This document shows, piece after piece, positions 31,026 to 43,195 of a DNA stretch of 64,000 bases. The position numbers and the translations under genes were made by a program. The notes beneath the pieces are model-generated. The model ran no database searches. It was not told the DNA's origin and saw only the letters and a list, made by a program, of their open reading frames with translations. Numbering within the stretch: the stretch's first letter is position 1; every line of letters begins with the position of its first letter. Origin of the DNA: Schistocerca nitens (taxonomy: Eukaryota > Arthropoda > Insecta > Orthoptera > Acrididae); NCBI RefSeq assembly GCF_023898315.1, contig NC_064623.1:21101640-21165639 (forward strand), written 5' to 3'.

Positions 31026-33640
31026 GTTCAGTCTCAAGATATAACGAAAGTATTTTCTTTTATATTTGATGTTTCGCATTTTAGTACGAAATTTTAAATT
31101 TATTGTGAATACTTACGTTTACATGAGTGCTAACTAAAAACCGAGATATGTTGGTGTTAATTAAAATTATGATTCAATATTTGTTAATGACCATTTCCAT
31201 TGATCAGTAAATATGGAATTTACGTAAAAATCGCTACTGTTGACATTCGAAATAGTTACTGTACCATTACAATCCTGTTACGCTGTATATTCACGTACTG
31301 CCGAATAAGTTAATAAGCGAAAAATGTTTGTACTTTACAGCTCTCGAAAATCTTCCAGTTCCAAAGGCTTTTTAAGAATTGCTTCGTACTACATCAGGGA
31401 ATTGAGGTGTCAGTGGAATTTCTGGAGTCACAACTGAGGAATCACTAGTATCAGAAACTGTGCCCCCATTTTCTCCACCTAGTCTTCTTCTTGCATACGT
31501 TTCGTCTATTCTCTCGTCATCTTTCACGACCCGTTCCCCTTCTCCCAACTTTCGTACCTTTTCTTTCCTCCTCCTCCTTTTCGCGTGCATTTCCATCATC
31601 ATCTCCTTCTTCATTATCTCCTCCTCGCCCTTCTCCTCATTATCTCTTCTTATTCGTCATCTACTTATTGCTCTCCTTTTCATTTCACCTTCCCCTTTTA
31701 CTATTTTTTTCTTTTCTTCATTCTTCACCTAACACCCCTTTACCTATTCAATCTTCCGTCCGCGCTCCCCCGTTTTCTTTCACACCCGACTCATTCCCCT
31801 TCTACCTACCGCTGTCTGCCCGTCCTCTTTCCATTTTATATACCTCGACGGAAGATCAAATTTTCACATTTAATTAGGTGATTATAACGCGTAACCGCGG
31901 AACGGGCAGGACATCAGACCATCTCTCCAGCTTTGCCAGATAATAAAACGGGCGCTATTAAATTAAGAGCCCTGCCCCGCGTGTCGGCTAAAAGTTTCCG
32001 CTAGGGACTGTCCCGCGTCTCATTATAATTAAAAGCTACTCTGCTCGCCGCCCACAGAGTCCTTTGCTACGCAGCGGCTCCCGTTACCGGCACGCTGTTC
32101 ACAAAACCAATTTCAGAATTGAGTCTAATGTCGTTGTTCTGGACACGGCGGCGGCAAGTGTGCCCGCAGACTTTTGTAGTCGGCACGTTTCCAACAGGCT
32201 GCGCTCTGACACCGACCCACAATGTCATCTGAAGAGGCTAGTCTTTGGGAGATATCCAGCGCACTACTGCAAGTCAAATGTAGTTGGCTCGCAATGATCG
32301 TAGGACGGAAGCAAGCACTCTAGATCGTTTGTTTTTAGTGTGTTCAGATGTTAAACACCGATAACAGAATCTATGTGGCGCATTAGCCCAACAGGAGAGT
32401 AAGTTACCTACAGCACCGCAAAGACTTGCTGTCTTCCCTGTTATTTGTACGTGTGTGAGGAATATAATTATATAAACAATAGGTTTGTGTAAGACAGGCC
32501 AAATTTCGTCACAGAAACCCACGTTTCTTCATTACCAGTCTGCTATATGCAAATCACTGAGAACATGAAATAGTGTCAAATTTACTTGAAATTATCTAAG
32601 ACTGTGTGACAATAGATACATTTATCAAAAGAAAAAAAATATTAATGACAGGTGGGTTTTTTCTATCATTAAAAATTTACATCTGCTAAATTGCGACTTA
32701 AATTATATTAAATATTGAGTTTCATCAATATCTCTAATTTATAATTATGGATCATATAACTGATTATGGAGTTTATACTGCGTAGGAACTGTTTAACTTA
32801 AACAGATAAATAGTAGTTATAAAGTCGGATCCCACTTCTCTTCTTTGGTATTTATACCACCATAAATACTTTCTAAATAAATTATTTTGCCTTAAAATAG
32901 GTTCATATAATTTTTATAAAGTTATTAATCAAAACAGAGTTAATTAAACAAAACCTATAATGATGTTTTGTATTTAGGTTCACTTATTGAACAATTTATT
33001 TTAAAAAGAATTGTCAATTTCAAACACCAAATTAATTAAATACAAGAACCGTTGGCCCTTAAACACCATAATTTTAACAATAGTTATACAGTGCATTATG
33101 ATTAATGCATTAAGTTATTTGTATTAAAAAGAATCCCAAATTTGAAATGCAAATAAATGAAATACGTGAGTGTATTCACATCAACCTGAGAAGCTAGAAT
33201 TTTACCCAAAAATGCGCTTTGTTTTATTTTCAGGTGAGCAACCCTGCTGCCGCGACCACAGTCACTGACTACATTTCAGCTTACTTTGCAGACTGCGGTT
33301 TTCTACATCGGTATGTACCTGAGCAGAGCAAATTCCTTGTGGCAGGGTCTTTCCTTAGAAGCAAGCAAGACAATAACACGACCATTTGAGATACCTGTTG
33401 TCAGTTCACGATTTTTATGCGCACCATTCATCAGGGCATCGCAGCTGTGGACCAAAGGAGATATTGTTAATGAAGTCCAGTTGTTCAGACACATTCAAGA
33501 CGGGCTTTTTCCATTATTTGTGTGTGTTTCGTTTGTCACAAGTATAGTAGTATGTCATTTTGTTTGATGTTCAGCCCAAAAGTTTATTTGGCGCAGTTCA
33601 ATTCTTGTGTCCCACATTTCCCTCTATTACAAAACTGACA
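31025..33640. other. Unassigned AT-rich stretch with a pyrimidine-rich block
   Basis: No recognisable gene. 31480-31830 is strongly pyrimidine-rich on the plus strand (CTCCTCC, TTTTC), and overlapping serine/phenylalanine-rich frames of up to 128 aa there are compositional. 31890-32270 is more GC-balanced. 32520-33240 is very AT-rich, like insect intergenic DNA. Confidence 0.35.
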
Positions 33641-34510
33641 ATTGCCTGTTGCCTAGTGCTGCGCCTTATCAGCTGACACTGTTTATAGTGAAGTTGTGCA
33701 ATAAATCTCGTTTCTCCCCAGTTCGATGTATTATCGCTTCACTAGTTAATCTCTACCAGTCTACTCTTCAACATTCTTCTGTAGCACAGTAACTCAGACA
33801 ACTTCTGTTTTCTTACCCTCAACATTACACGCCTATACAAGGCTACACTCGAGATAAACGCTTCCAGAAAAGACATTTCAACAGTTAAATTTACTTTATA
33901 TGTCAACAAAGGCCTCTTTCTCAGAAACGCTTACCTTGAAAATTGTTCGTCTGCATGTTACATTCGTTTTCACTCTCTCATAGTCAGTTTCGTGTTGCCT
34001 CAGTAGTAAAATTGTACAACTATTTTTAGTGACACATTTCCTAATGTAATTCCTCTAGCATCGCCTGATTCAGATCGACTGCTAATCTTATAACCTTTTT
34101 TGAAAAAAGTTATCTATTCTGCTCATCCGATTTTCCAAGTAATTTGCTGACTACAGTGTCGTCGGCAAACCTCGAGGTTTTTATTGCTTGCCCTTGAACT
34201 ATAATTACCCACCCAAAGTTCTGCTTTGTTTTCTTCGCTGCCTGCTCGAAGTACAATTGATCATCATCAGCAATAGCCGGCAACCCTCTCCCGCTCCGTT
34301 CTTAACCACTGCCTTCTTTTCATGTCGTTCGATTTTTATAACTGCTGTCTGGTATCTGTACAAGTTGTAAATAACTTTTGGATCGCTGTACAATTTCAAA
34401 TAGTGTGTTGCAACCAACACTTTGAAGAGCTTTTTCGAACTCTGCTAATGCTAAAAATTTGTGGTCTTTCTTGATGCTAACAACGGTAATCAACCTGGTC
34501 TCTACCATCC
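33640..34510 (-). mobile_element. Decayed RTE-like LINE copy, minus strand
   Basis: On the minus strand the order is EFEKALQSVGCNTLFEI (34460-34400), VIKIERHEKKAVVKNGAGEG (about 34350-34290), RFADDTVVSKL (about 34180-34150, catalytic block) and a CYRRML-like block near 33780. These match the family at 57.8 kb in order. Many stops and indels are present, and both ends are missing. Confidence 0.7.
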
Positions 34511-34514
34511 ACTA

Positions 34515-35520
34515 GTCAGCGTCCAGCTTTGATGGTGAGCGGTACGAAAGAGTGATTTTAAAATCATTTTCATTACGTATTCATGAAATTATGACAGCAA
34601 GTATTTGATATGTAATTATTATATTGTAAGCGTCATAATTTTTATAGAGTAAAGTTACTTCCTACTTTATACATCATTATTACTGTGCGGTCGATGGCCA
34701 GTTAGAAAATTTGACCACTGACAAGAGATACAGAAGTGGGAGGTAAGCATAAAATATTGACTCCCCTGTACCTACAGTAATCTGTGTGGACAGTATGGCC
34801 TCGCGTGTCGCTCCAATCACCGGGAACCCATACTGATGTCCCCGCAGCTCCGTTTGTAACAGTGTTCGTAGTACAGAAGTAGACTGTCTGCTACCACATC
34901 GCACGGTCATTTTCCTCGATCAAAACTGAGTCTGTTTTATCGCTGAAAGTATCGCTTTTCTGTTATACCGGTTATTCCCATCTCCAGTCTACCCTGACTG
35001 TTAAAGCCGCTTAAACCAACTGCTTTCTGAAATAATAGCGATAAAAAACCGAAAATCGGTTATTTCAGCAATAAAAGTACATAGAGGACAAATGTTTAAA
35101 AACGCTAACAATTCCTCCCTCTTTTACATTATACATTTCAAGACACACAGAATCAAAGAATCGAAAAAATTGGTAAATGAAAGAAAACTTAGTCCCACCA
35201 TTTACTGCCTCTCTCGAAAAGTAACGAGGGATTGAATAACACAAAATATTCTCCATTATTCTCCTACGGATTGTAAATTTTTAAATCTGTACTCAAAAAT
35301 CGTGTTGTAACTGGGGACCGTACCACCATTTGGGTATTACCCAGTCACTGTCGTCCGTTACCAAGGGCTACAAGCAGATACAGGCGTCGTAAGTAAACAC
35401 ACACAGCATCAGCTATTTTCTAACTTTATTACAAACTGTGAACGAACTGTTCAGTTATTAATTTATTGCTTTCACATAACTTCCTTTCGCTGTTACTAGT
35501 TATTAGAAATGACAGAAAAA
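34515..35520. other. Unassigned AT-rich stretch
   Basis: No recognisable gene. An ATACCGGTTAT motif occurs near 34966, similar to the cluster at 36430-36550. Confidence 0.3.
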
Positions 35521-35533
35521 TACGAAGCTTTTT

Positions 35534-35983
35534 CCAGAATGAGATTTCCACTCTGCAGCGGAGTGTGCGCTGATATGAAACTTCCTGGCAGATTAAAACT
35601 GTGTGCCCGACCGAGACTCGAACTCGGGACCTTTGCCTTTCGCGGGCAAGTGCTCTACCAACTGAGCTACCGAAGCACGACTCACGCCCGGTACTCACAG
35701 CTTTACTTCTGCCAGTATCTCGTCTCCTACCTTCCAAACTTTACAGAAGCTCTTCTGCGAACCTTGCAGAACTAGCACTTCTGAAAGAAAGGATATAGCG
35801 GAGACATGGCTTAGCCACAGCCTGGGAAGGTAGGAGACGAGATACTGGCAGAAGTAAAGCTGTGAGTACCGGGCGTGAGTCGTGCTTCGGTAGCTCAGTT
35901 GGTAGAGCACTTGCCCGCGAAAGGCAAAGGTCCCGAGTTCGAGTCTCGGTCGGGCACACAGTTTTAATCTGCCAGGTAGTTTC
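35534..35983. mobile_element. Inverted dimeric tRNA-like SINE with perfect 12-bp duplication
   Basis: The left arm (35577 to about 35750) is a minus-oriented tRNA-like SINE unit. The right arm (about 35824-35976) is the same unit in plus orientation, with box A TAGCTCAGTTGGTAGAGC and box B GAGTTCGAGTCTC. The centre includes ACATGGCTTAGCCACAGCCT. The left edge carries an extra tail, about 43 bp, to 35534. The whole block is flanked by ACGAAGCTTTTT at 35522-35533 and 35984-35995, so both arms moved as one unit. The tRNA-like parts lack a normal anticodon loop (CGCGAAA), so they are not tRNA genes. Confidence 0.85.
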
Positions 35984-35999
35984 ACGAAGCTTTTTGTAA

Positions 36000-37735
36000 A
36001 ATTTCAGTGTTGTTTTCCTTTATTTCGAAAGTAAAATCATATGTATATTTTTACTTTTCAACGGGAATTTGAATACAATTGATTTTTTACAGACAAAATC
36101 AAAAATGCTCTTTCAGAAAATTCAAATTAACAAATTACAAAAGAGGCAAAAAGTAACATTTATCAGGAACAAAGGCATGAAAATAGCTGGAATTTCACTA
36201 ATGAATCAATGCACTGCCCAATATTTATTCTGCAGTGTGTTAATAATACTCGTCCTGTGGTGTGTTGATCTGTAAGTTCACTCACGTCACCAGAAACAGT
36301 ATTATTCGAAGCCGGTACCAATCTTTCAGAAGCCACAAAACTTGCTCCTAAACTCGTTTTCAGAAAAAGTTTTATTTAAAAAGTAAAACAATTTATTACC
36401 ACTGCTATGGCACACTGATGTACTGGTGTTATAACCGGATATCAGTAAAAAAAAGAAAATACCGGTTACAACCGGCATCAAACACATACCGAAAAATACC
36501 GGTTATTCAGAATTAAAATACCGGCATTCGTTTCAACCGGTCGGTTTTTCCCACTTCTGTACCAAAGGTGCAACTGCGAACAGTCAGTGTGGGCTACACC
36601 TTGATCGCGAGTCAGAGATTTAAGTAGTGGGAGGCCGTCCAGCTCTTCGACCATAGATACTAGTAGACTGGCCTTGCTGTGCAGAAGGTATAGGGCTGGT
36701 GTGGCTCCAACATAAACCACGTGACTATTGGCAAAACGTGGCGGGATTTCAAATCAGCGGTCTGCCATCCTGTGTTTGTATCGTATTTTACCCGCATTTC
36801 TCAATTTACTGCCAAACGCTTCCAACAAAAACTACTTTTTTATTTGCGAAAAATTATGTCAGAACTACATTTGACCTGGATTTGCTCACAGTACAATTTA
36901 TAAAATCTAACAAGTACATCGAACGCTCCTCTGGTGGGCAGCGGGACGAAATTACTATAAAATATCAATTAAAGTAAAATGTCGTTGAAATTCTTTTAAA
37001 CAGTAAGAGTGGGCTCGTGTCAAAACTATAAACATTGGATTCGCAGCGTTTTGAGCTCTAGTCACTTATAAAAGAAAATGTGATATGGGAATTATGTCGA
37101 CTATCAAAATTGTCGACTTTAGGAGCAGGTCCATTTTGGAGTATCAGTTTTAGATGCACTTCAAAGGTTCAGTTCCTACTATTTTTACAAAAGTTTAAAC
37201 TACCAGTTAAAAAAATGATACTTTAGGTGAAAGGTGAGGCTTTGAAGTTTCAGAAAATAATTTTGGAGCCTACATTTATTTAACAGTATTAGAAGGTAGA
37301 AAAAATTCTCTTCATGTGTCGACTATAGGTGCTCTTACCCCATTATAATCTCACTTGTATATACAAAAAGGCGCGTATGTGCAGATGGCTTAAAGTTTTT
37401 CCGTTTTAGGGCCTGTATCCAAAGCTGCCTTCGGTTTTCATCCTTCGGGAACCTATGAGTAGGAACGAGAAACAGTTATACTTACTTCTGTAACCGAATT
37501 ATCACAGATACTTTCCAAAATGTAATATGAGTCTGACTTTACACTTTTCAACACTTTAATTTACGTGATACTATATTTCAAGTGTAAAAAATATATAAAA
37601 GTCACTTCAGCAGATTTCAATAAACGCATCTGCACTGTCATAGAAACACACGTGAAATGTAATGCCATTTCCCCCGACAAAACGCTGAGTACAGCCATAA
37701 GCGCAACACGAAACAACCATGTTTTGCCAACATTC
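36000..37735. other. Unassigned AT-rich stretch
   Basis: AT-rich DNA with short featureless frames. The only structured part is the AACCGG cluster at 36430-36550. Confidence 0.3.
36430..36550. repeat. Cluster of AACCGG(T) motifs
   Basis: At least six AACCGG or ACCGGTT-type motifs fall within about 120 bp (near 36435, 36462, 36470, 36499, 36521 and 36536), several as near-palindromes. They may be part of a dispersed repeat. The motif resembles the binding site of Grainyhead-type factors (AACCGGTT), but function is only a guess. Confidence 0.5.
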
Positions 37736-38150
37736 ACGTGACTTTAGCCCAGAGATGTTGGAGCCACGAAAATGACGTCAGGGCCAGTCTATTACATTTA
37801 TGGTCGAAGGTCCAGCTAGACAGACGTAACACCAACACAGGAAAAAGAAATGTGCAGCGCGGGGGGGGGGGGGGGTTGCGCTTTGCTGCGGTGGGGGGCG
37901 GCCAGCTGGCCAGCTGTCTGGCGAGCCGGCAGAGGGGGGGGGGGGGGGGGCAGCCATTGTGGTACACCCACGCACACGTCGAACGAGAAGAGAGGAAACC
38001 CCAGAGGCACAAACGCACACCTGCCACAGCAGTGGGGAAGCTGTGCTCTGCACGACACGCGATACATTCACGAACGCTCCTGGAAACTTAAAGGCCACAT
38101 TTCGGCGGCTAGTTCAGTAGGCCGTATTTTTTAATCGTCAATTTAGAAAA
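37735..38150. other. GC-rich stretch with two poly-G runs
   Basis: Poly-G runs at about 37861-37875 and 37935-37950 lie in CpG-rich DNA. All overlapping frames are compositional; no gene is recognised. Confidence 0.35.
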
Positions 38151-38154
38151 GAAA

Positions 38155-38418
38155 TTAATGGTCGGGGAGGTTTGCCGATGATATTGTTAATTCTGTCAGA
38201 GACAGCAAAGGACTTGGAAGAGATATTCACTTGGATGGAAAGGCTCTTAAGTAGGAGGACGTAAGATAGACAGGAAAAAAAGCAAAACGCGGGTAGTGGA
38301 ATATAGTGAGCAGATGCTGAGGAAATTACGTTACGAAGTGAGACAGTAAAAGCAGTAGATGACTTTTGTTATTTGAGGGGAAAAAATAATTGGTGACGGC
38401 CGAAGTAGAGAGGATATA
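38155..38418 (+). mobile_element. RTE-like LINE fragment cut by a Tc1-like insertion
   Basis: The plus strand matches the family at 57.8 kb from the FADDIV-like block (GTTTGCCGATGATATTGTTA) through the CYLGSKI block to AGAGAGGATATA. It stops exactly at the TA where the next element begins, with frameshifts along the way. Confidence 0.75.
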
Positions 38419-38945
38419 CACTAAAGAGCCAAGGAAACTGGTACACACGCCCGCGAGCACGCTGAAGTGCCGCAACACGGCGTGACGTGGACTCGACTAA
38501 AGTCTGAAGTAGAACTGGAGAGAATTGACACCAAGAATGGCGCAGGATTGTAAGAGTACAAGGCATCCCAGGCATGCTCAATAATGTTCATTTCTGGGGA
38601 GTTTGGTGTTCAGCGGAAGTGTTTAAACTCAGAAGTGTGTTCCTGGAGCCATTCTGTAGCAATTCTGGACGTGCGGGGTGTCGCATTGTCCTGCTGGAAT
38701 TACCCCACTCTGTCGTAATGCACAATGGACATGAATGGATGCAGCTGATCAGACAGGATGCTTACGTACGTGTCACCTGCCAGAGTCGTATCTAGACGTA
38801 TCAGGGGTCCCATATCACTCCAACTGCACATACCTAACACCATTACAGAGCCTCCACCAGCTTGAACAGTTCCCTGATGACATGCAGGGTCCATGATTCA
38901 TGAGGTTGTCTCCTACACGTCCGTCCGCTCGATACAAGTCAAAGT
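38419..38945 (-). mobile_element. Truncated Tc1-like element (family 1)
   Basis: It starts with the terminal repeat CACTAAAGAGCCAAGGAAAC next to TA (38417-38418). The minus strand encodes the C-terminal part of the transposase: GGGSVMVLGMCSWSDMGPLI and RLDTTLAGDTYVSILSDQLH at 38894-38700, then the region near the third catalytic residue. Sequence beyond 38945 is unrelated, so the other half is missing. Confidence 0.85.
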
Positions 38946-39050
38946 AGAAGTTCGTGAAAGAAAAGTTGGTTTTATGAAGGGTGTGAGGCAGGATTGTAGC
39001 TTGTATTACTGGTGTTCAACTTGAACGTCGGAGGGATGCAAAAAGTGAAA

Positions 39051-39246
39051 AAATGCTTCTAATGGCTCTAAGCACTATGGGACTTAACATCTGAGGTCAT
39101 CATTCCCCTAGAGTTAGAACTACTTAAACCTAACTAACCTAAGGACATCACACACATCCATGCCCGAGGCAGAATTCGAACCTGCGAGCGTAACAGCAGC
39201 GCGATTCCGGACTGAAGCGCCTAGAACCGCTCGGCCAGAGTGGCCG
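39051..39246 (-). mobile_element. SINE-A copy
   Basis: Minus-strand SINE with the common tail and a diverged head, flanked by the 13-bp duplication GCAAAAAGTGAAA (39038-39050, 39247-39259). Confidence 0.9.
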
Positions 39247-40400
39247 GCAAAAAGTGAAAGGAAATTTCGGTAGAGGAAAGTAGTTGAAGAGGAGCACTAG
39301 CAACACACAGCTTCGCAGACAAAGTAACCGTTCTAGAGGAAATATAGAAACCTTAGGAGCACCCTTGAGAAGAAACTGCAGCAAAATTAGCACAGAATTT
39401 GGCGTAAGGATAAACAAAGCAAAGATGATGGTGTGAGTACACTTGAGAGGACAAAAACAACTTGCATAACATGCAATTTGAGAACAACACGGTAGTACCA
39501 GAAGTAACAGTTCTCTCTACGAGGTAGGGTTACAATGGATGGATGGTTTGATTGGTAAATAAGAAGACATTCGTGAAAGCTTGTATCTGGAGCGCGTTAC
39601 CGCGTGAAAGCGACACGTGGAATTATGGAATCAATAAAAGAAAACGGAGAAATTAGAAAAAATAAAATAAAAGCTGGGTTGCGAATCAGCTCTGTGCCAT
39701 GGCCAGCATCCGAAACGCCAGCTTCATAGGTAAAACTGAGGGAACTCATAGCGTTGCCGTATTGAGACTTGATGCTACAAGAGAATAACAGCACAAACGC
39801 GTATAATGGAATTTAACACACCTGTGCAGCCGTTACCGTTTCATCTCCTTTTCCGGGAGCGTACGTCGCGAGTTGGTGCTGTATGTAACGGAGCGAGCGT
39901 GGAAAATACGAGAGAGAAAGAGAAGGTGCGGAGGCTTTTGGTGGCAGTTGCGAACGGCTGGCGAAGCGCGAGGTAGGAAGAGAGCGATGGAATGGGGTGG
40001 GGTGGGGGAGACGGTGAGGAGGGGGAGGCGGCAGCGACAAAGCCGACTGCGGGCCCAAGTTGCGGGAGTTTAAAGCACCGGACAACCGACCCGAAACTTC
40101 TCGCACGGGCCGGCGATACTGCAGCCACTCCAGGCGTCGATATCTCGCTCGCCAAGAGTCGCTACGGTGCGAGAGTTACTTGCTGGGCTGCATCTGCAGA
40201 GACAATACGCACTATTCGATGTGCACTGTCCTCTGCCGTTAGTCCCAGAGACACAGCCTTTGAGGGTCACCCTTCTCCACAACTAGCGGTCTGCGCGGAT
40301 GCGGATACAATAATCATTATCATTGCTCAGCTCCCTTGTTTGGATGATCTGCGAAAACTGGGAGGAGATTCAGGAACAGCTGGATGCTTGGGAAGAAATT

Positions 40401-40592
40401 CAAATGGCTCTGAGCACTATGGGACTCAATTGCTGAGGTCATTAGTCCCCTAGAACTTAGAACTAGTTAAACCTAACCAACCTAAGGACATCACAAACAT
40501 CCATGCCCGAGGCAGGATTCGAACCTGCGACCTTAGCGGTCCTGCGGTTCCAGACTGCAGCGCCTTTTAACCGCACGGCCACTTCGGCCGGC
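40401..40592 (-). mobile_element. SINE-A copy
   Basis: Minus-strand SINE with box B GGTTCGAATCC, flanked by the 11-bp duplication GGGAAGAAATT (40390-40400, 40593-40603). Confidence 0.9.
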
Positions 40593-41234
40593 GGGAAGAA
40601 ATTGTGAGACAGTAAGGAATGAAATTTAAAGTGCGAGATCCCGGTTACAGCTAGAAAGGTAGATCAACAAACCGAATAACGATTGCAGGTGAACAACTGA
40701 AGAAGGTGGAAAGTGTCAAGTACTTGAGAAGCGCGACAGAGAAAATGGAAGAAATGAGGGAGATATTAATAAATGTGGCAGACAGGCAGAACCATTCCTG
40801 TTAAGTATTAAGTATTATTTTGGAAAAATGACGTCCCACAAAAAAGCAAAGAAGTATTATATAAAAGTTACTACATCCCAATAGTGACCTGTGATCTGAA
40901 ACACGGTCAATGAAGGAAAGATACGTAAGCACCTTACAGGCGTGTGAAATGAAGTTCCTCAGAAGTAGTATGGGAGTGAGGAGAGAGAAGATGAGGAGCG
41001 TTAACACTCGTCTTAAGAAACAAAAAGGCAATTGTCCGTCTGGGCAACCTTCATAAATCGCCAGTAGCAGATTATGGCTTCAAGGAATCACCAAATTCGT
41101 TTCTCCGACACTATAGTTTTATCGAGATCCAGTTACGACCATGCTAGAGTGTACAGAGAGGCTATAGAAATTCAGAAACACAAAACGAATTCCACCAATC
41201 AAGAAGAAGGGTTGAGAACAGACAAGTTGTGAGG

Positions 41235-41430
41235 CTTGGTGCTAAATAAAACAAACAGCGCCAACTTTTCCCCGTTGCAAGCTCCAGAACACGTCGGTGC
41301 GACTGCGCGATCTTAGGCAGTGGTCTTATGACGTCACAACCCGATCTAGAGTTCCTATATAAGAAGCTGAACCGTCCGCCATGTTTTCCCCAACTCTGAA
41401 GATTAGGCAATGTTTACCTTGTGGGTGATT
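41235..41430. repeat. Diverged dispersed repeat with a TATATAAG motif, left copy
   Basis: The segment contains TATATAAG (near 41364) followed by GTCCGCCATGTTTTCCCCA. The same 19-bp word occurs inverted at about 42600-42625, with weaker similarity around it, so the two are inverted copies of one repeat. The TATA-like motif may reflect an LTR or promoter-bearing repeat, which I cannot confirm. Confidence 0.45.
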
Positions 41431-41687
41431 GACAGATTCTTGCAAGTTTTTACGATATTTCTTATAAAATATCTTATATTGGATGTATGGAGTGTACCAA
41501 ACTGTAATTAATGTGCGTAGACATACTTAGAATGTCCTTTAAAAATTGAAATGTAATATCAAACGACTGAAGAAATGTAAGCTCAGAACTTCACTGGTAG
41601 TTTGTAAATGTGTTGCTTGTCAAGATGTGGTCAAAACTTGATTCTTTGAAGGTTATGTTACTTGCGCAGGTTCCCTCAGGATGATCA

Positions 41688-41883
41688 AATGGTTCAAATG
41701 GCTCTGAGCACTATGGGACTCAACTGCTGTGGTTATGAGTCCCCTAGAACTTAGAACTACTTAAACCTAACTAACCTAAGGACATCACACACATCCATGC
41801 CCGAGGCAGGATTCGAACCTGCGATCGTAGCAGTCCCACGGTTCCGGACTGCGCGCCTAGAACCGCGAGACCACCGCGGCCGG
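41688..41883 (-). mobile_element. SINE-A copy, GGTCTCGCGG head subtype
   Basis: Minus-strand SINE of the same head subtype as 26413-26609, with a perfect 14-bp duplication CCTCAGGATGATCA (41674-41687, 41884-41897). Confidence 0.95.
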
Positions 41884-42317
41884 CCTCAGGATGATCATCC
41901 CTCTACAAAAATATCGTAATTATCAATCGTCCTACCATACCGATATAAGAAATGGGTTTAAGTATTATTCAATTTGTGTATGTATGTTTATGACAATTAC
42001 TTATAAATACATCACAATAAATATTGCTGTCTACTTTGGCAATTGTGAAAATGTGCCAGGTATCAAAAAAATTTGAGACGAACTGCTTCAGTTTAGTTTT
42101 CAACTGGGAGCACAAACGCAGTTGTACACAGTTGGTTTCACGCTTACAACTATTTTTATTAACATGTATCTACGATACACAACTGAGCGGGAAGTCCTGG
42201 TTCCCAGTTGTCTTTGCGGCAATTTATGTCCCATATTTTTCTTCGTTCTGGGTCACCTGGAAATCTATAAACATTCGCAAACATTTTTTTGCAATGGTTA
42301 GTGGGTTTCACATGTGA

Positions 42318-42492
42318 TCAAATGGTTCAAATGGCTCTGAGCACTATGTGCCTAGAACTTAGAACTAATTAAATCTAACTAACTTAAGGACATCACACAC
42401 ATCCGTGCCCGAGGCAGGATTCGAACCTGCGACTGCAGCGGTCGCTCGGTTCCAGACTGTAGCGCCTAGAACCGCACGGCCACTCCGGCCGG
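42318..42492 (-). mobile_element. SINE-A copy with internal tail deletion
   Basis: Minus-strand SINE lacking about 25 bp of the usual tail between AGCACTATG and CCTAGAAC. The duplication TCACATGTGA / TCACAGGTGA flanks it (42308-42317, 42493-42502). Confidence 0.9.
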
Positions 42493-42504
42493 TCACAGGT
42501 GAAC

Positions 42505-43190
42505 AGCTACACATGTTTATGACGAATTATTCAGTGCATTTGAGTAGAAATCGCCAGTCGCATCGTGACTCATTTGCAAACAAATGTGAATATCCAATAC
42601 TTTGGGGAAAACATGGCGGACACTTCAGCTCAGGTTACAGGAGTCTTAAGCCGAGGATACGTGTAAACAGTTCCGCTTGCTGAGCGTGTTAAACTGCTCT
42701 CTGGGTCTTTGTGGGTTTTGGTGATGTCTCTACACTGAGAGACGAAACATAGGCAGAGAATTATGCCTCGGACAATAGCCGAATGCCAGAAAAAAAAAGG
42801 CCGAAGACAGAAAAATTAATTTGTCGCGCATTCCCCTCGCAGCAGCAGCAGTGTTTGATCCCGGCCCACGCTGCTCCGTGTAGAGCTGAGCAATTTGTAG
42901 CGGGGCGCGCCGTCGCGGTTCGTCTATTTCGGTCGTGGCGGACCCAGCAGGAATGCCGAGCTGGAGTTTTGGGCGCGTCGCAGCGTGTCTGCCACTTGTC
43001 ACCGCAGCACCCACTGTCCGTCAGTGCTGCCAACCGAGAGGAACACACGAGAGCCACGAGTTCCTCCGGGGATCTCATTACCTGGAGGTACAAGCGGGGC
43101 ACCTGCTACCCCAACCATTGGTGTCTGGAGTACAGCGTGTTCACTGATTACAGAAACCTCGTGCAGTTCTAGAATGGAAATATAATTATG
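42505..43190. other. Unassigned stretch including a GC-rich block
   Basis: 42590-42660 holds the right copy of the inverted repeat noted at 41235. 42830-43100 is GC-rich. The 129-aa plus-strand frame at 42783-43172 has no recognised domain and overlaps others. Confidence 0.3.
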
Positions 43191-43195
43191 CAGTT

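Larger units (their letters stand above)
38950..41230 (+). mobile_element. Decayed LINE (second RTE-like family) with two SINE insertions
   Basis: Plus-strand pieces include a GVRQDCSL-like block (38975-39005, the GCSLSP motif region), AKMMV and similar residues near 39415, GEQLKKVESVKYL near 40695, a YYPIVTCD block near 40875 and CEMKFLRSSMGVRREKM near 40945-41000. This order fits the RT and post-RT region of an RTE-like ORF. SINEs at 39051-39246 and 40401-40592 are inserted with clean duplications. 39480-40390 contains unassigned and GC-rich DNA, so the LINE may be two pieces. Confidence 0.5.

Noticed and set aside
31372..31881. Ser/Phe-rich plus-strand and Lys/Glu-rich minus-strand frames
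   Set aside because: They arise from a pyrimidine-rich tract rather than a coding exon.
37734..38134. Several Pro- or Gly-rich frames of 83-117 aa
   Set aside because: All cross poly-G runs; every frame stays open because of composition.
42783..43172. 129-aa plus-strand frame as a host gene
   Set aside because: No domain, and three overlapping frames are equally open.
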